Source of the DNA: Haliotis asinina
Lineage: Eukaryota; Mollusca; Gastropoda; Lepetellida; Haliotidae
Direction of reading: 5' to 3'
DNA: 64,000 nucleotides
NCBI RefSeq assembly: GCF_037392515.1
Contig: NC_090295.1
Coordinates: 16,511,001 to 16,575,000 of the forward strand
Below, piece by piece: positions 36,891-48,274 of this stretch. The notes under the pieces were generated by a model that was not told where the DNA came from, ran no database searches, and saw only the letters and a list, made by a program, of their open reading frames with translations. Every line of letters begins with the position of its first letter. Position 1 is the stretch's first letter. The position numbers were made by a program, and so were the translations under genes.

Positions 36891-37404
36891 ATTTCCTTCA
36901 GCCCTTTGTGCCTGTCAAGAACCTTCCTATGTATTGTGAGCTACAGAACACCGATGTTGTGATACTCTGCTTTGAGAGATGGTATTGGAGATTTTAATGT
37001 TAAAACGTGAGAGAATGTATTTAAAATTAATGTTCAGGGGTCGCAGGGCTTGAAAAACACATTTTCAAAAAGGCTCTAAATTTGTTTTAGCCTAAAATTT
37101 ACCCTAACTGCCAACAATTAGTCCTAAAAGATCTTATATTTAGAAAATCGCATCAACTTATGAGTCAAGGAAACAGATGCACGGTTAAAATACCTTGCAA
37201 TGAGAGAAAGCCTTAATTATTCTTCACCGCCGAAGATACCCAGTGCATCGGTGTTGCTGATGGTTGGTCCCACGTTTGACCAAGCGTTTGTTTAACTATT
37301 ATGGGTTAAATGCGTTTCTGCCGTTTTCTAAATTGTTGTTTGAATCCTAAAAACTCCCTCAGAAGGCCTTCAGTGCGATGGCTGATAATGTGTCAAGGTC
37401 AGGA

Positions 37405-37560
37405 CGACAATCATTCGTCACCACGCGCCCCTTTCCGTAACCTCTTATTCGACTTGTCCCGGAATAACACGAGTTTGGTCACGAAAGGTCGCATTCGTCA
37501 CCACTAGCCTCCTATTCGGATGTCCCGGAACAACACGAATTACTTACGAATGGAAGGATC
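37405..37560 (+). repeat. Short dispersed repeat, two partial units
   Basis: 'tcattcgtcaccac' followed by 'gtcccggaataacacgagtt' recurs about 70-80 bp later as 'cattcgtcaccactagcctc' and 'gtcccggaacaacacgaatt'. A complement lies at 20258-20343. Confidence 0.6.
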
Positions 37561-38204
37561 GTCAGTGTGTGGGCCTGAAACGATCTCATCTCACACGTCA
37601 TTTTTGTAAACTAAGTATACTTAGTAATTTAATGAAAAGTGTAAATATGATTTAACCTCTTCCATTCTCCTTGCTTTTGTTGAGTTGCTATACGTTTCCT
37701 TTTCGCTAGAAGTGTTGGTGGGAGCAATTGCTAGTGTTAATGTTATGCATACACTTGTGTTTTTTTAAAGGACGTTAAATACCATTTTTCATTCTTCAAC
37801 AGTAAATTAATGCAAAATGGCAAACGGACCATTTAAAATAAACATGTTTCTATTCGGTTTGATTGGCATTTCAATAGCTGATGAATAATAAGAAAGATAC
37901 AATGCTTTATGGATGACAAAGTTGTTGTCCATGCAAAGTATCGTACCTTTCTTATGTTTTCTGATAATATTGCCAGGGGTCTAAAGCGAAAAAGCGTCAA
38001 AATGAGTTCATCTCCCCTAGGAGGTATTATCATGCTATGTCTGTCCTTGAGATATTATTTGTTAGCTTTTCACAACTGATGTTTACCCTTAACGAAAGAG
38101 ACTTCTACTTTTTACTAAAATCATATCAGAATATCTGACACTGTCCGTTTATTTCCTTGTACCATCAAATGAAAATTCAACCGACGCCTACATTTTAAGT
38201 TTAG

Positions 38205-38720
38205 ATTTGTTAGTCAAGGTGTTTAATGTTTTTGCATGTAAATTAATGCCTGTGTGCAAACATTATTGTATCATCAGTCTATTGCATCCTTTAGATTGCC
38301 TACCTTAATTACTGAAACTGTTACTATGCTTTCTTGTTTTACGGTAGTCTTGTGTACATCCTGATATCAAGAGCGGAGCTACGTGACATTAATTATTTCA
38401 TTTGTTGCATGTAAAACAATGTCTATATGCAAACATTATTGTATTTTCATTGTATTGAATCCTTTAGATTGCCTTCTTGGATTACTGAAACTGTTACCAT
38501 GCATTCTTGTTTTGTGATAATCTTGTTTACATCCTGACATCAAAAGCGGAGCTACGTGACATTAATTATTGCATATTTTTGCATGTCAAACAATGCCTAT
38601 ATGCAAACATAAATGTATTTTCATTGTATTGAATCCTTTAGATTGCCTTCTTTAATCACTGAAACTGGTTCCATGCTTTCTTGTTTTGTGATAATCTTGT
38701 ATACATCCTGATCCTATCCT
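38205..38720 (+). repeat. ~173-bp tandem repeat, nearly three units
   Basis: 'tcctttagattgcctnc', 'actgaaactgttacc', 'gcggagctacgtgacattaa' and 'atgcaaacatta' recur at a spacing near 173 bp. A single inverted copy is at 18180. Confidence 0.8.
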
Positions 38721-39072
38721 GATCTCATCCGTGACAATGATGTAACACTGTCTTTTCAATTATGTTGTGTCAGCTTACACGTTTTAAATTGCTTTCATTC
38801 ACTATATTTGTCAAACATATTTTATTGTAAACATGTTATACCCTATGCTCACGTTATGCCCATATGAACTGTGATTCTTGGTCAGGGTGATATATTCTAG
38901 ACTTAATGTGTCTCTTAAACTTGTTGCGGGTTCTTAACAAAACTTAGAAGTTAATATCTTTGTATTGCTATATCTTACCTGCAACAAATTTAAATCGCAT
39001 CTTCAATATTTAACTTAACACCAAATAAACACGTTTGACGAGGTTCTTGTGTTATGACCTCTCTTTTTGAAA

Positions 39073-39275
39073 AGACCCGTGAAGGTCCGGATCAGAATGT
39101 ATCTTCAGTAACCCATACAGACTTGACTGACGCGTCATCGGTTCCCAGTCACGCAGATCGATGCTCATGATGTTGATCACTGGATTGTCTGGTCCAGATT
39201 ACATTATTTACAGACCGCCGCTATAAAGCTGGAATAATGCTGAGCGCGGCCTAAAACTGAAATTCCTCACTCATT
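39073..39275 (+). mobile_element. SINE, non-tRNA-head family, internally deleted
   Basis: Starts 'agacccgtgaaggtccggat', jumps past the 'gtaagaggcgact' part, then 'cactggattgtctggtccag' and a degraded tail. Confidence 0.7.
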
Positions 39276-39394
39276 TGCTAGTATTGAAAACATGACACGT
39301 TTTATGGATAGCTTCATTTTCAATTATTAACACCACCGTTCAAAGCTAGTTGCTGCTCCTTCATCAGGTGAAAAGATAGATAGACAGATACACT

Positions 39395-39527
39395 TCGACA
39401 CTTTTCACAATATTCCATCAATAACAATGAACACCGGACCTCACACATTTCACCCATGTGGACAATCGAACCCGGGTCTTCGGCTCGACGCGCGAACGCT
39501 TTAGCCACTTGGCTACCCCCACCGCTC
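39395..39527 (-). mobile_element. tRNA-derived SINE, tail truncated
   Basis: Reverse 'gacaatcgaacccgggtctt' (B-box complement) and 'gcgaacgctttagccacttg' (A-box complement). Confidence 0.7.
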
Positions 39528-40344
39528 CAGTATGAAGTATAAACCCGTATATATATTAATAAAGATTAGTTTAAAGAAAATTGTTTGATACCATTAATTT
39601 TTATGGACACTCTTTAAAAAAAAATATTACGGTTTCGCCTTTAAAGTTTGAAGACTTATCTCCCTTTATCATTTAACGTTGCTATGCAAGATGACAATGT
39701 ATCTTCAACATTTTTCTTCCTTCTGTTGATTAGTCAGAGAATCGCTTTCCTAATCAAGAAAGTAAAATATGTCTTCTGACTTCATTAAAAAGAGGCTGGT
39801 CTTTGGATTGTCTACTCCAGTATCGATAGTGTACGGTCAGCTGTCATACAGCTGTGTGTCTCGCTAAACAAACAGACTAAACTGAACATCTGTCTCTCAC
39901 AGTCAGAGAAATCACTGACTCGACTGATTTCGGAAGAATAATGAATGTGAATCACCACATTCGACATTTTTCCCGAGTACGTATTTAGCTGAAATGTGTC
40001 CATTTCTAGTATTGTCTCGTTGCTTGGAATATTTGTTTCGAACTATTTTGATATTGGAAATTTCAAGTATTTTCTCGCAACCACAAGTATTCTCCAAAAC
40101 TTGAAATTTAAAGCATTTAGTGTTTGCTTCCAGTATTTCCTCTTAAGTTCAGGATTTTTAAAGAATGTTGAAGGAATAAGGAACGACTCTAAGGAAACAG
40201 ATATCAATCGAAGCAACGTAAAATATAACTGAAGTAACGAGAAGTCATCTGAAATAACGAAAAGCCCCGGCAAAACAATCGAAGCAATGAGAATGAAATA
40301 TTTCACGCCGCTAAAGTGGCCGCATTCGGCTTTCGTGGGAACAC

Positions 40345-41465
40345 GGGATGGCCTAAAAGTCGGGCCGGGCCGGGCCACGGCTGGCCAAATATATTATTGA
40401 ATAATAAACCCATTAATGAGCACCATGCCTACAAATGATTAATGCAACATACATCATTGATAAAAATAATCGATTTTAAGCCACAAACGCGTGCCATATA
40501 TAGTTTACTATGAATAAAGCGGCTAAAACTCATGAAGACGAGTTTCCTGCGAGCTGGCTGGCCGAGCTTACGTCGAAAAGTGGAATCGATAAACAAAACA
40601 TGATTTAAAATACATAAATATTTGACTTCATTCGGATTCAGGCTTCCATCGGCACGAAAATGTTTCCTACGTCTACATCCAATTAATACCAGCCCATAAA
40701 TTCACTATTCATAGTATTTAGAGCATGCATGATATGATCTCTTCCCCACACTCTAAACATAATCTTGACCACAATAGTTCGGTCCGGCGTGGCCCGAGCT
40801 CTCAAAGCCAGCTTAAAACCTAGAACATGCATCTTCAGTTGTAATTAAATCCATAGACTGGCGTCATATCTACCTAAATACCACTTCATAATGTTATCAA
40901 GTGCAACCTGTAAAGAAAATTAGCCCCTTAAAGTGAAGCCCTTTTCTCACTTCATTCTCAACATAGCCTCAATCAAAAGTGTCTCTGTTCAGCCCGCCTT
41001 GGCCCGGGCTCTCAAAAACAGGTTAAACCTAACACACGTGTACTGTTTTGAGTTTACAATTACAGATGACTATTCTATCCACCTAAATACCTCTTTACTG
41101 AGTCTCAAAACGTAGTATTTGAAGCAAGCACGTTTGCTTAAAGTGAACCCTATTTTCTAGATATTCTCAACAAAGACACAGTATCACAAGCTTTCGGTCC
41201 GACTTGGCTCGAGCTCTCAAAAGCAACTTAAACCTAACTCATGTATGTAGAAATGTATTTAAATCCTTAGCATGGTACCATATCTACCTAAATACTACTT
41301 CATAATGTTATCAACTGCAACATGTAAAAAAACTAGCCCCTTAAAACTGAAGGCCTGTTCTCACTTCATTCTCAAGATAGCCTCAATCAAAAGTGTTAAG
41401 TCTCTGTTCGGCTCGGCTTGGCCCGGATACCCGGATTCCTATGACATCTACCTGAATATGACATG
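40345..41465 (-). repeat. Copy C: short inverted relative of blocks A/B
   Basis: On the minus strand it runs from satellite units ('ttaggtagatatgat', 'gggccaag(c/t)cgggc', 'gaggctatgttgaga' as complements from about 40800 to 41465) to the GC-rich GGCCCGACTTTT end at 40354-40380. Everything between those ends in blocks A/B (gene, MITE, second frame) is missing. It is an internally deleted copy of the same mobile unit. Confidence 0.75.
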
Positions 41466-41868
41466 TAAATATTTACATGAAACACGTAGCTCTGTTCCTC
41501 ACTATCATAATTGTTTGAACTGACTTTGATTTTCTACGTTTCCTTGGTTTTGCCTATTCCGGCGTTTTGATATTTCGCATTTATTCGGCCAGAAATGAAT
41601 GTCGGAATAGTTACCAGACCAAGCCACGAGAAGGCACAAGGAATTGCTGACCCAAAAAGTTTTTTTTTTCACTGTAAGTTCCAGGACCACAAGTTCTCAC
41701 CAGAGTGGCTTAGCTACAAACCAACGTCATTAAGTGTTAACATTTTGCACGTTCCACAAAATACTTCATTCTCTGATTTCTATTCTGTTTCATTGCTAAT
41801 TTGAAACTGATACCTATCGAATGTTACCTTTTAATAAGTATTACAGTACAGTGTATCATTAGCACTCT

Positions 41869-41915
<47 letters not shown>

Positions 41916-42704
41916 ATAATCGATGGGTAAAGTGACTCAGAAATGAAACCGGGTTCTGGAGCTCACAGTGAACATGTGTGCATGGACCTCGGTTTTACGT
42001 CACATCCGAAAGACAAAGGAACAAAACGGTTTTTCTGTAACTACCTAACTAACTGATTAGAGCACAAATTATCTGATGCAACCAACATTTAGAGGGGGAT
42101 TATATAATGAAATCAAACATCAGACACCAAAAGGGTGAACATATATTTCTGAATTACCAAAATCCTGTGGATCAGTAAATGTGACAGTATAAATGAAAAA
42201 CACTTCACAGGCTCCTAGCATTAAGAACTGATCTTCTGCATCATCCATATTTTCTCCCAATCTAACATAATCTTAGACTTGGCTGATATGTAGCAAATAA
42301 ATAATAATATCAAACTCCTATATAGGCACTATGAAAACTGTCACACAGATTTCGGTAGTTTAGCCCACCACGGGCCGATGATTTACAGATGTTCAAGCCC
42401 ATGTTTTATGAATACTTATAATCTTACCCAAATGAAGGAAAACACACCCATTCCGCCCCACTCACGCCAGGTCCAATGCATCGGTAAGCCCTCGCAACAC
42501 AAGGAACATTTCAGGATTTTTGCGTCAAACGATGCTGGAAGACTACAGCGACAGTACAACTGGGTATGGATAGACCTGAAAGAGTATGGGTTTTAGGTCA
42601 GTTCATATCCAAGAGCATACGGCATGGCGATCAGTAGTTACTTGGGTAACAGTGTAGTATATGTGAGTACACTACCTTGCCAAGGTATATGTGAGTACAC
42701 TACC
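41466..42704. other. Intergenic sequence, no gene seen
   Basis: Contains a (GA)n tract and a direct duplication of 'atatgtgagtacactacctt' just beyond the end of the transposase gene (42659 and 42687). Confidence 0.4.
41871..41912. repeat. (GA)n microsatellite
   Basis: About 20 perfect GA units. Confidence 0.95.
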
Positions 42705-43393
42705 TTACCTTGGCAATCGTCGTCGCGTTGGAAGTTTGTATTGTGCTTTTGGGAAGCAGGTGAGGTAGCCACTCTGAAAGCACTGTTGTAGATGCTGTCG
42801 CATTTTCGGGATGTCATGAGCTACTTTAAAGTCTACCAGTAACATTTTAGGGGCAAAGCAAAATTCAACTGCATTGGCTATTGCGAATACACCGCAATCA
42901 CTTCCATTGTTCTGGTGCATGGTTTCGGGCATTCTAACATGAAAATTTCGTTCTTGATTAATATATATTTGGGCTAACTGGATTACCAAACTCTCGGTCG
43001 GGGTGCATTGGAGACTGCCAGGAACGTAAATAGAGTCGTCTAATTTATCATCTCTACGTAACGACAAAACCCAATGAAAACTGGAATCATGGTGTATTTG
43101 AACTGATGGGATCTGGGGAACTTTATTTAAATGAGTGTTGGGTAATCCACAGCTTCTGTTTATGCCGGGATGGGACCAGCTCTGTTAGCTGAAGACCGAA
43201 AATGATGGGAAACTGTTTCCTTAAGAGAATGTTAACAGCTTCCATGTGACGAGAGCTCAGCCAAGCGCCGGACAAGAGGTCGTCTGTATCACTTGAACAA
43301 AAATATAATTCCGGTAGCCACTGTCCATCACTAGATGGATGTGGTTCTGGGACAGACGCTTGCACAGGCTCCTTACTGGGTGGTGATAACTGT
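42705..43393 (-). pseudogene. Ulp1-like (C48) cysteine-protease domain of the MULE gene
   Basis: Starts after an acceptor (TTTCCGGACAG). Contains a Trp-Leu-Ser-Ser-Arg-His segment typical of transposon Ulp1 domains, the catalytic His in SSFHWVLSL (about 43075), and QNNGSDCGVFAIANAV with the nucleophile Cys at 42894-42896 and the oxyanion Gln upstream. The catalytic Asp expected in 'V-[FY]-D-S-L' is Gly here (YVPGSL), so the triad is broken. A frameshift near 43125 separates the two halves. Confidence 0.7.
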
Positions 43394-43957
43394 CCGGAAA
43401 CACAAGAAATCTAGTTGATGACGTGTTCGACTTTGGAGATGGCGTCCAACAATCATCCCTGAAACGGTAATTATGACATTGTAGGTAATCAAATGTCAAC
43501 CAGCAAAAGAGACAGTAAATTTTGGTGTACTCAAAACGAAAGAACTACAATGGACGTCCTCAAAAAAAAAAAACAACAAAAAAACGTACCTTTCATTGGA
43601 AGAATAAGTTCCCGAACACCATTTTGACTCTCTGGAGATGTACAGGAAGGGGCGAAGGATAAGTTTCGACGCGAGGACAAAAACTGGACTCTAGTTGGCG
43701 TTTTAAGGCTAGAATGAAATTTGGTGTACGGAGAAGGCAGTGACGCATCTTCCCTGGGTGGACTGTTTGCTGAAGCTTGCGAGTCGGGAGCTGGTTACAC
43801 TGATCTACATCTAATTTACGAGGAGTCTTCCTACCAAATTTCTAATCATGACGTTTGTGACTATTTTTCATTAAAGTTGTTAAGTTTATGGTCTTGCTGC
43901 CTTGATCTATTCGCTGACCTACTGATAACTTTGTAGCTAAGATATGGTAACAGGTTG

Positions 43958-45090
43958 TCATCGATGGACACTGACAGGTCTCCTTTGGATGCAGCCGGAC
44001 AGCATACGGATTTGCTCCCAATTACAAGCCCTCTCTGGTACACCACCAGACTGGTATAATGTCCGGGCTAAGTGTATCTGTGATAGACGTGGACCCTGGG
44101 TGGACTGTAGCTTGGCTGGACTCTCAGAAACAGCTGTCGTGCTGAGTGATGCCTGATCTGAAGCGTGGTTCTTGTCCAGTTCGGGTACGTTGAAGCCACC
44201 TGAGGATTTATTTGAGTCCACTATCTTGTTCGGGTGCATTGAAGCTTGTGGCACAGTTACATCAGAAGGTTCCGATGTGAAGTCTGCCATGTTAGATTTT
44301 AGGTGGAAGTCGCCTACACCTGCCCGACCACTTTGAATTTCTAAGTAGAAGAAGTTTTGCAGATGGAATAGAGCTAATAGTACTTGATCGTGTCTGTGTT
44401 CTTTGAAATCAAACAGTTGTTTGAGCAGAGAATTCGGAGATCCCGAGATGTTGTTTGTGATGCCGTTCTTTGAAGCTATGCTACACGATGTTAAGACAAA
44501 CTGAGCAGCCCTGTTGAAGATGCCTTCTGTCATATTGTGATCGAAGTAATTTTTAACTAGTTGTGTCCAACTGGATGTGAGTTCTTTATATTGGAGGTTG
44601 AACTCTTCCAGGGTTTTCGACAATAGAAGCGTCTCTAAATGAATGGTGTAGGAAGCTATCTGGTCACCAGTGACCTTTTGCTTACGCAGCCAATAGCGAA
44701 AATCCCGTTTTATGTGATTCCAGCAGTATACTATCTTCGCCTGTGTGAGCTCTTTCTGTAAAGCTCTAGTGATGGCTTTCTCTCTGTCCGCTACAAATAG
44801 TATCCGGCTGGAATCAAGGATAGGCGGTTTGTCTCTGAGTGCATCCAAGAAATATTGATGGACCCTCGCAAATTTACGTTCATGAATAAGCAATGCCAAT
44901 GGGATCACTGGTTCTTTTTAAATTGCCGTGATGATAAACTATAGTAGTTACATAGAAATCTCCCAAATTGAATGTGGTGTCATATTCAAGAATCAAGGTG
45001 TTACAGGTTTCCTGTCAGCCATGTCTTTGAGGTCGTCCATGATGTTATCTAATGCCAATACTATTCGGAGATCTGGATAGGTGGTGATAC
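43958..45090 (-). pseudogene. DDE core of the MULE transposase
   Basis: First Asp in LILEYDTTFNLGD (about 44980), then YVTTIVYHH, a frameshift, and PLALLIHERK. Second Asp in ILFVADREKAI (44786-44788), followed by the C-x2-H signature YCWNHIKRDFRYWL. The third acidic residue lies further on but I cannot fix it. One frameshift near 45000 and one near 44925 break the frame. The upstream edge at 45090 is the retroelement junction. Confidence 0.7.
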
Positions 45091-45384
45091 TGTCATAGAC
45101 TAAATCATTTCAATAAGTTTCCTTAAAACTTCATTTATTCAAACAATCTATTTGTTTCAATCTAAGTCCAAAGTGCACCGAAATTCTATCCCCTTTGTCT
45201 ATGCAATGTATTCGGCAAACATTCGGTGTATCCCCTCTTATCATAAACCCCCCTCCGGGCAGGACCCTTAATTCTCAAACGCTATCAATACATGTCAATT
45301 AACACCTCCATACGTCGGCGAATCTTACGTATGTACATGTGCATGGGCCTGTGATCTTACACAATGTGACGTAATGGCCCTGTG

Positions 45385-45392
45385 TATAAAAA
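45385..45392 (+). promoter_or_regulatory. TATA box of the LTR promoter
   Basis: TATAAAAA within U3, repeated at 47825, 50265 and 52705 by the 2440-bp period. Confidence 0.7.
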
Positions 45393-45600
45393 CCTGACTG
45401 ATATGGTCAGTCGACAGACCAACCGGCGAGACCATCCAGCGAGACCATCCAGCGAGACCAACCAGCAAGACCAACCATGGAGTCTAGATCATCGACAGAA
45501 GTGGGCGGATTGTGCGGGTAGTCGGGGTGTCGGCCAAGGCCGTCGCCCCACCTACGACTACGTCGACGACGAAGAATCGCCGTCGGACTTCTGAATGTGT

Positions 45601-45781
45601 GTAAGTGACAGAGCGGGTCTCCACATCGGGATCATTGGCCATTCAGTCCCGATGTGCGTTCTGTCACATGTTTACCACTGTATTTACCATTTTGACCATC
45701 CTTCGACCAAACAGTAATAAAATATGGCTGCTGCTGTCTTCATCTCTACCGCTGACTCTTGCCTGTCTTCCCTGTCTCTAG
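45601..45781 (+). other. Candidate intron inside the LTR, enclosing the poly(A) signal
   Basis: Donor GTAAGTGA at 45601; acceptor with a long pyrimidine run (TTCCCTGTCTCTAG) ending 45781. The AATAAA at 45716 lies between them, so splicing would remove it. Predicted from sequence only. Confidence 0.35.
45716..45721 (+). terminator. Poly(A) signal of the LTR
   Basis: AATAAA about 330 bp after the TATA box and about 110 bp before the LTR end, the usual R/U5 position. Repeated in each LTR. Confidence 0.65.
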
Positions 45782-46401
45782 TCCACCATCCTAAACTACC
45801 ACCCGAGAGCGACCACGACGACCGCTCTTGGACAGATGGTGGAGAAATATCCGGGTAGCGTGAGTTTGCTGTGACTCACGCACGATTCCCCTACCCTAAC
45901 TCGCAGCAAAGCAACCGGTAGTTTAGAGATGGTGGTTGACAAGAGCAGCGTCAACGTCGGGTGCCATCTTGGCGGAAGAACGAAGACATCAGACAGTCAG
46001 CCGACCCGACAGTCATCAGCGAAACAGCAGCTCATAGCCGGCAAACCTCAGCACTTCCAGCAATGTCATCGACAGCAACAACCAGACCCAGCAAAGTCAT
46101 ATTATCGAGTGAGTACAACAACTTTCAACACCACTCTTCAAGATCATGTCATCAAGACTCAAGATTCTTCATCATGTGCTTCACATTGTGTTCGTGTGAC
46201 AATTTATGTGAACTTTTCTTCGAACTTTCTCACAACTTTTGTGTTTATATGTTTCCCTCGGACATTCTTGTACATGTCAGGTATGTCAATCTTCTCCAGC
46301 CATTGTTTCATATGTATTTATATGTGTCATATTTTTCATCTACTGAGTACTTATTGCTATCTGTATGTGATGTTATGAGGCGTACATCTTTATTAGATTA
46401 A

Positions 46402-47010
46402 GTTTTTGAAGTCGGTTAGGCTCTTACTTTACTACACATCCTTGCATATACACATTTAATGCAGATCAACGCTATCTGCGGGTTCCGAGTCGTCCCACTC
46501 AAATCAGACTCCCGGTTTCAAGGATTTTTCTAGCAATTTGTTCCTCTATAACTATTACTATAGACAATAGCTTATAACGAGTTGTGCAATACCCTAATTA
46601 CTCTTTGTGAAAAACGTCTAAAACTTTTCATGTGGTAATAGCTGTCGTAGAAGTAAAATAAGCTATGTCTCTCCAAACTTATTTGATGGAGACTGTTTAT
46701 CCAGTCTACATCCTACTTCGTTTTGCCAACGTGTTTTTGTGCCTAGTTATGATACCGGCGAAAATTTAGTATCCATGTGCATAATACTTTCTACGGTAAC
46801 TGGCACACAATATACAATTCGCTGAAATATCTATGAGCCAATTTCACTTGAATTAATTTTTCATCAACTTTCGGTTTAGACTTTTGAAGTTGGTTAGGTT
46901 TATTTTTTTTCTCATGTCAATTCTACTTTTAGTGCAGATCACATCTACATCTGCTAGCCTTGTCGAGTCTAGGCTCACCAATATAAGACTCCCAATTTCA
47001 AAGATCTTAC
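46402..47010 (+). repeat. Pair of ~130-bp hairpin-bearing motifs within the internal region
   Basis: 46402-46530 and 46881-47010 share 'ttttgaagt(c/t)ggttaggt', a GCAGAT...ATCTGC inverted repeat, 'gactccc(g/a)(g/a)tttcaa(g/a)gat' and similar spacing. They repeat with the 2440-bp period. Confidence 0.6.
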
Positions 47011-47169
47011 TGTTGTCATGAAAATATTACATTCAAATGCAAACGACGACGCATTACGCACATTCTGTTTTTGTTCCTGTAAGTCATACGTGTACTTATC
47101 AGTCAGGTATTCCGACTGTATGGTCGACCGTGAGCAGGATTTTGCCGCTCGGTGAAAACGTCCAATGTT

Positions 47170-47275
47170 TTATTTGTACGAGCTGGATAGCCGCTCACCT
47201 GTGTTTTTGTACGAGCTGGATAACCGCTCGCTTGTGTTTTTGTACGAGCTGGAATCTCCGCTCACCTGTATTTTG
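47170..47275 (+). repeat. Three ~33-bp tandem units near the 3' end of the internal region
   Basis: Each reads 'ttgtacgagctgga' followed by 'ccgctc'; GAGC and GCTC can pair to form a small hairpin in each unit. Confidence 0.75.
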
Positions 47276-47530
47276 TGTATAAACGTCCAGTATTGTTATT
47301 GTTATGTTTCGCCTGACTAATGTTGACAATTCGATTCATATATTACTTTGACGTTCCCGTATATCTTATCTAATGCCATTACGATTATGTGACTTATGAT
47401 CAATGCCTCTACCAGATATTGTCAACGCGTCAACGTTTCATGCAGTTTACCGTATACTTGTACATCCAATATTGTCACTATTCTTAAAAAGCGCTTTTGA
47501 GGACAAAAGCTCCACGACGTTCAGGGGTGT

Positions 47531-48274
47531 TGTCATAGACTAAATCATTTCAATAAGTTTCCTTAAAACTTCATTTATTCAAACAATCTATTTGTTTCAA
47601 TCTAAGTCCAAAGTGCACCGAAATTCTATCCCCTTTGTCTATGCAATGTATTCGGCAAACATTCGGTGTATCCCCTCTTATCATAAACCCCCCTCCGGGC
47701 AGGACCCTTAATTCTCAAACGCTATCAATACATGTCAATTAACACCTCCATACGTCGGCGAATCTTACGTATGTACATGTGCATGGGCCTGTGATCTTAC
47801 ACAATGTGACGTAATGGCCCTGTGTATAAAAACCTGACTGATATGGTCAGTCGACAGACCAACCGGCGAGACCATCCAGCGAGACCATCCAGCGAGACCA
47901 ACCAGCAAGACCAACCATGGAGTCTAGATCATCGACAGAAGTGGGCGGATTGTGCGGGTAGTCGGGGTGTCGGCCAAGGCCGTCGCCCCACCTACGACTA
48001 CGTCGACGACGAAGAATCGCCGTCGGACTTCTGAATGTGTGTAAGTGACAGAGCGGGTCTCCACATCGGGATCATTGGCCATTCAGTCCCGATGTGCGTT
48101 CTGTCACATGTTTACCACTGTATTTACCATTTTGACCATCCTTCGACCAAACAGTAATAAAATATGGCTGCTGCTGTCTTCATCTCTACCGCTGACTCTT
48201 GCCTGTCTTCCCTGTCTCTAGTCCACCATCCTAAACTACCACCCGAGAGCGACCACGACGACCGCTCTTGGACA
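47531..48274 (+). repeat. LTR 2 (744 bp)
   Basis: Identical in reading to LTR 1 at +2440. It is shared between the first and second internal regions. Confidence 0.9.

Larger units (their letters stand above)
36891..40344. other. Intergenic, repeats only
   Basis: A short dispersed repeat (37405), a perfect 16-bp palindrome ACTAAGTATACTTAGT at 37610-37625, the 173-bp array and two SINEs. No supported gene. Confidence 0.4.
45091..45834 (+). repeat. LTR 1 (744 bp)
   Basis: Starts TGTCATAG and ends CTTGGACA. U3 carries TATAAAAA at 45385-45392, with a likely R start about 25-30 bp later. A short tandem of 'gagaccatccagc' follows at about 45427-45475. AATAAA is at 45716-45721. A 70-codon open frame (45382-45594) spans U3/R; there is no evidence it is translated. 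Confidence 0.9.
45835..47530 (+). mobile_element. Internal region 1 of the retroelement (1696 bp)
   Basis: A possible primer-binding site starts at 45837 with TGGTGGAGAAATATCC, beginning TGG as expected for a tRNA-CCA end; I cannot name the tRNA. Two overlapping frames (45929-46378 and 45961-46401) are open for 149 and 146 codons. They are Gln/Ser-rich, then hydrophobic, and resemble no gag. A GTGAGT donor-like site follows ATTATCGA near 46108. The polypurine tract before LTR 2 is weak ('caggggtgt'). Confidence 0.7.

Noticed and set aside
43721..44156. Plus-strand open frames of about 70 codons
   Set aside because: Antisense to the transposase linker exons; no motifs.
45382..45594. 70-codon frame in each LTR as a gene
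   Set aside because: It overlaps the TATA box and a short tandem repeat and has no family resemblance; kept only as part of the LTR.
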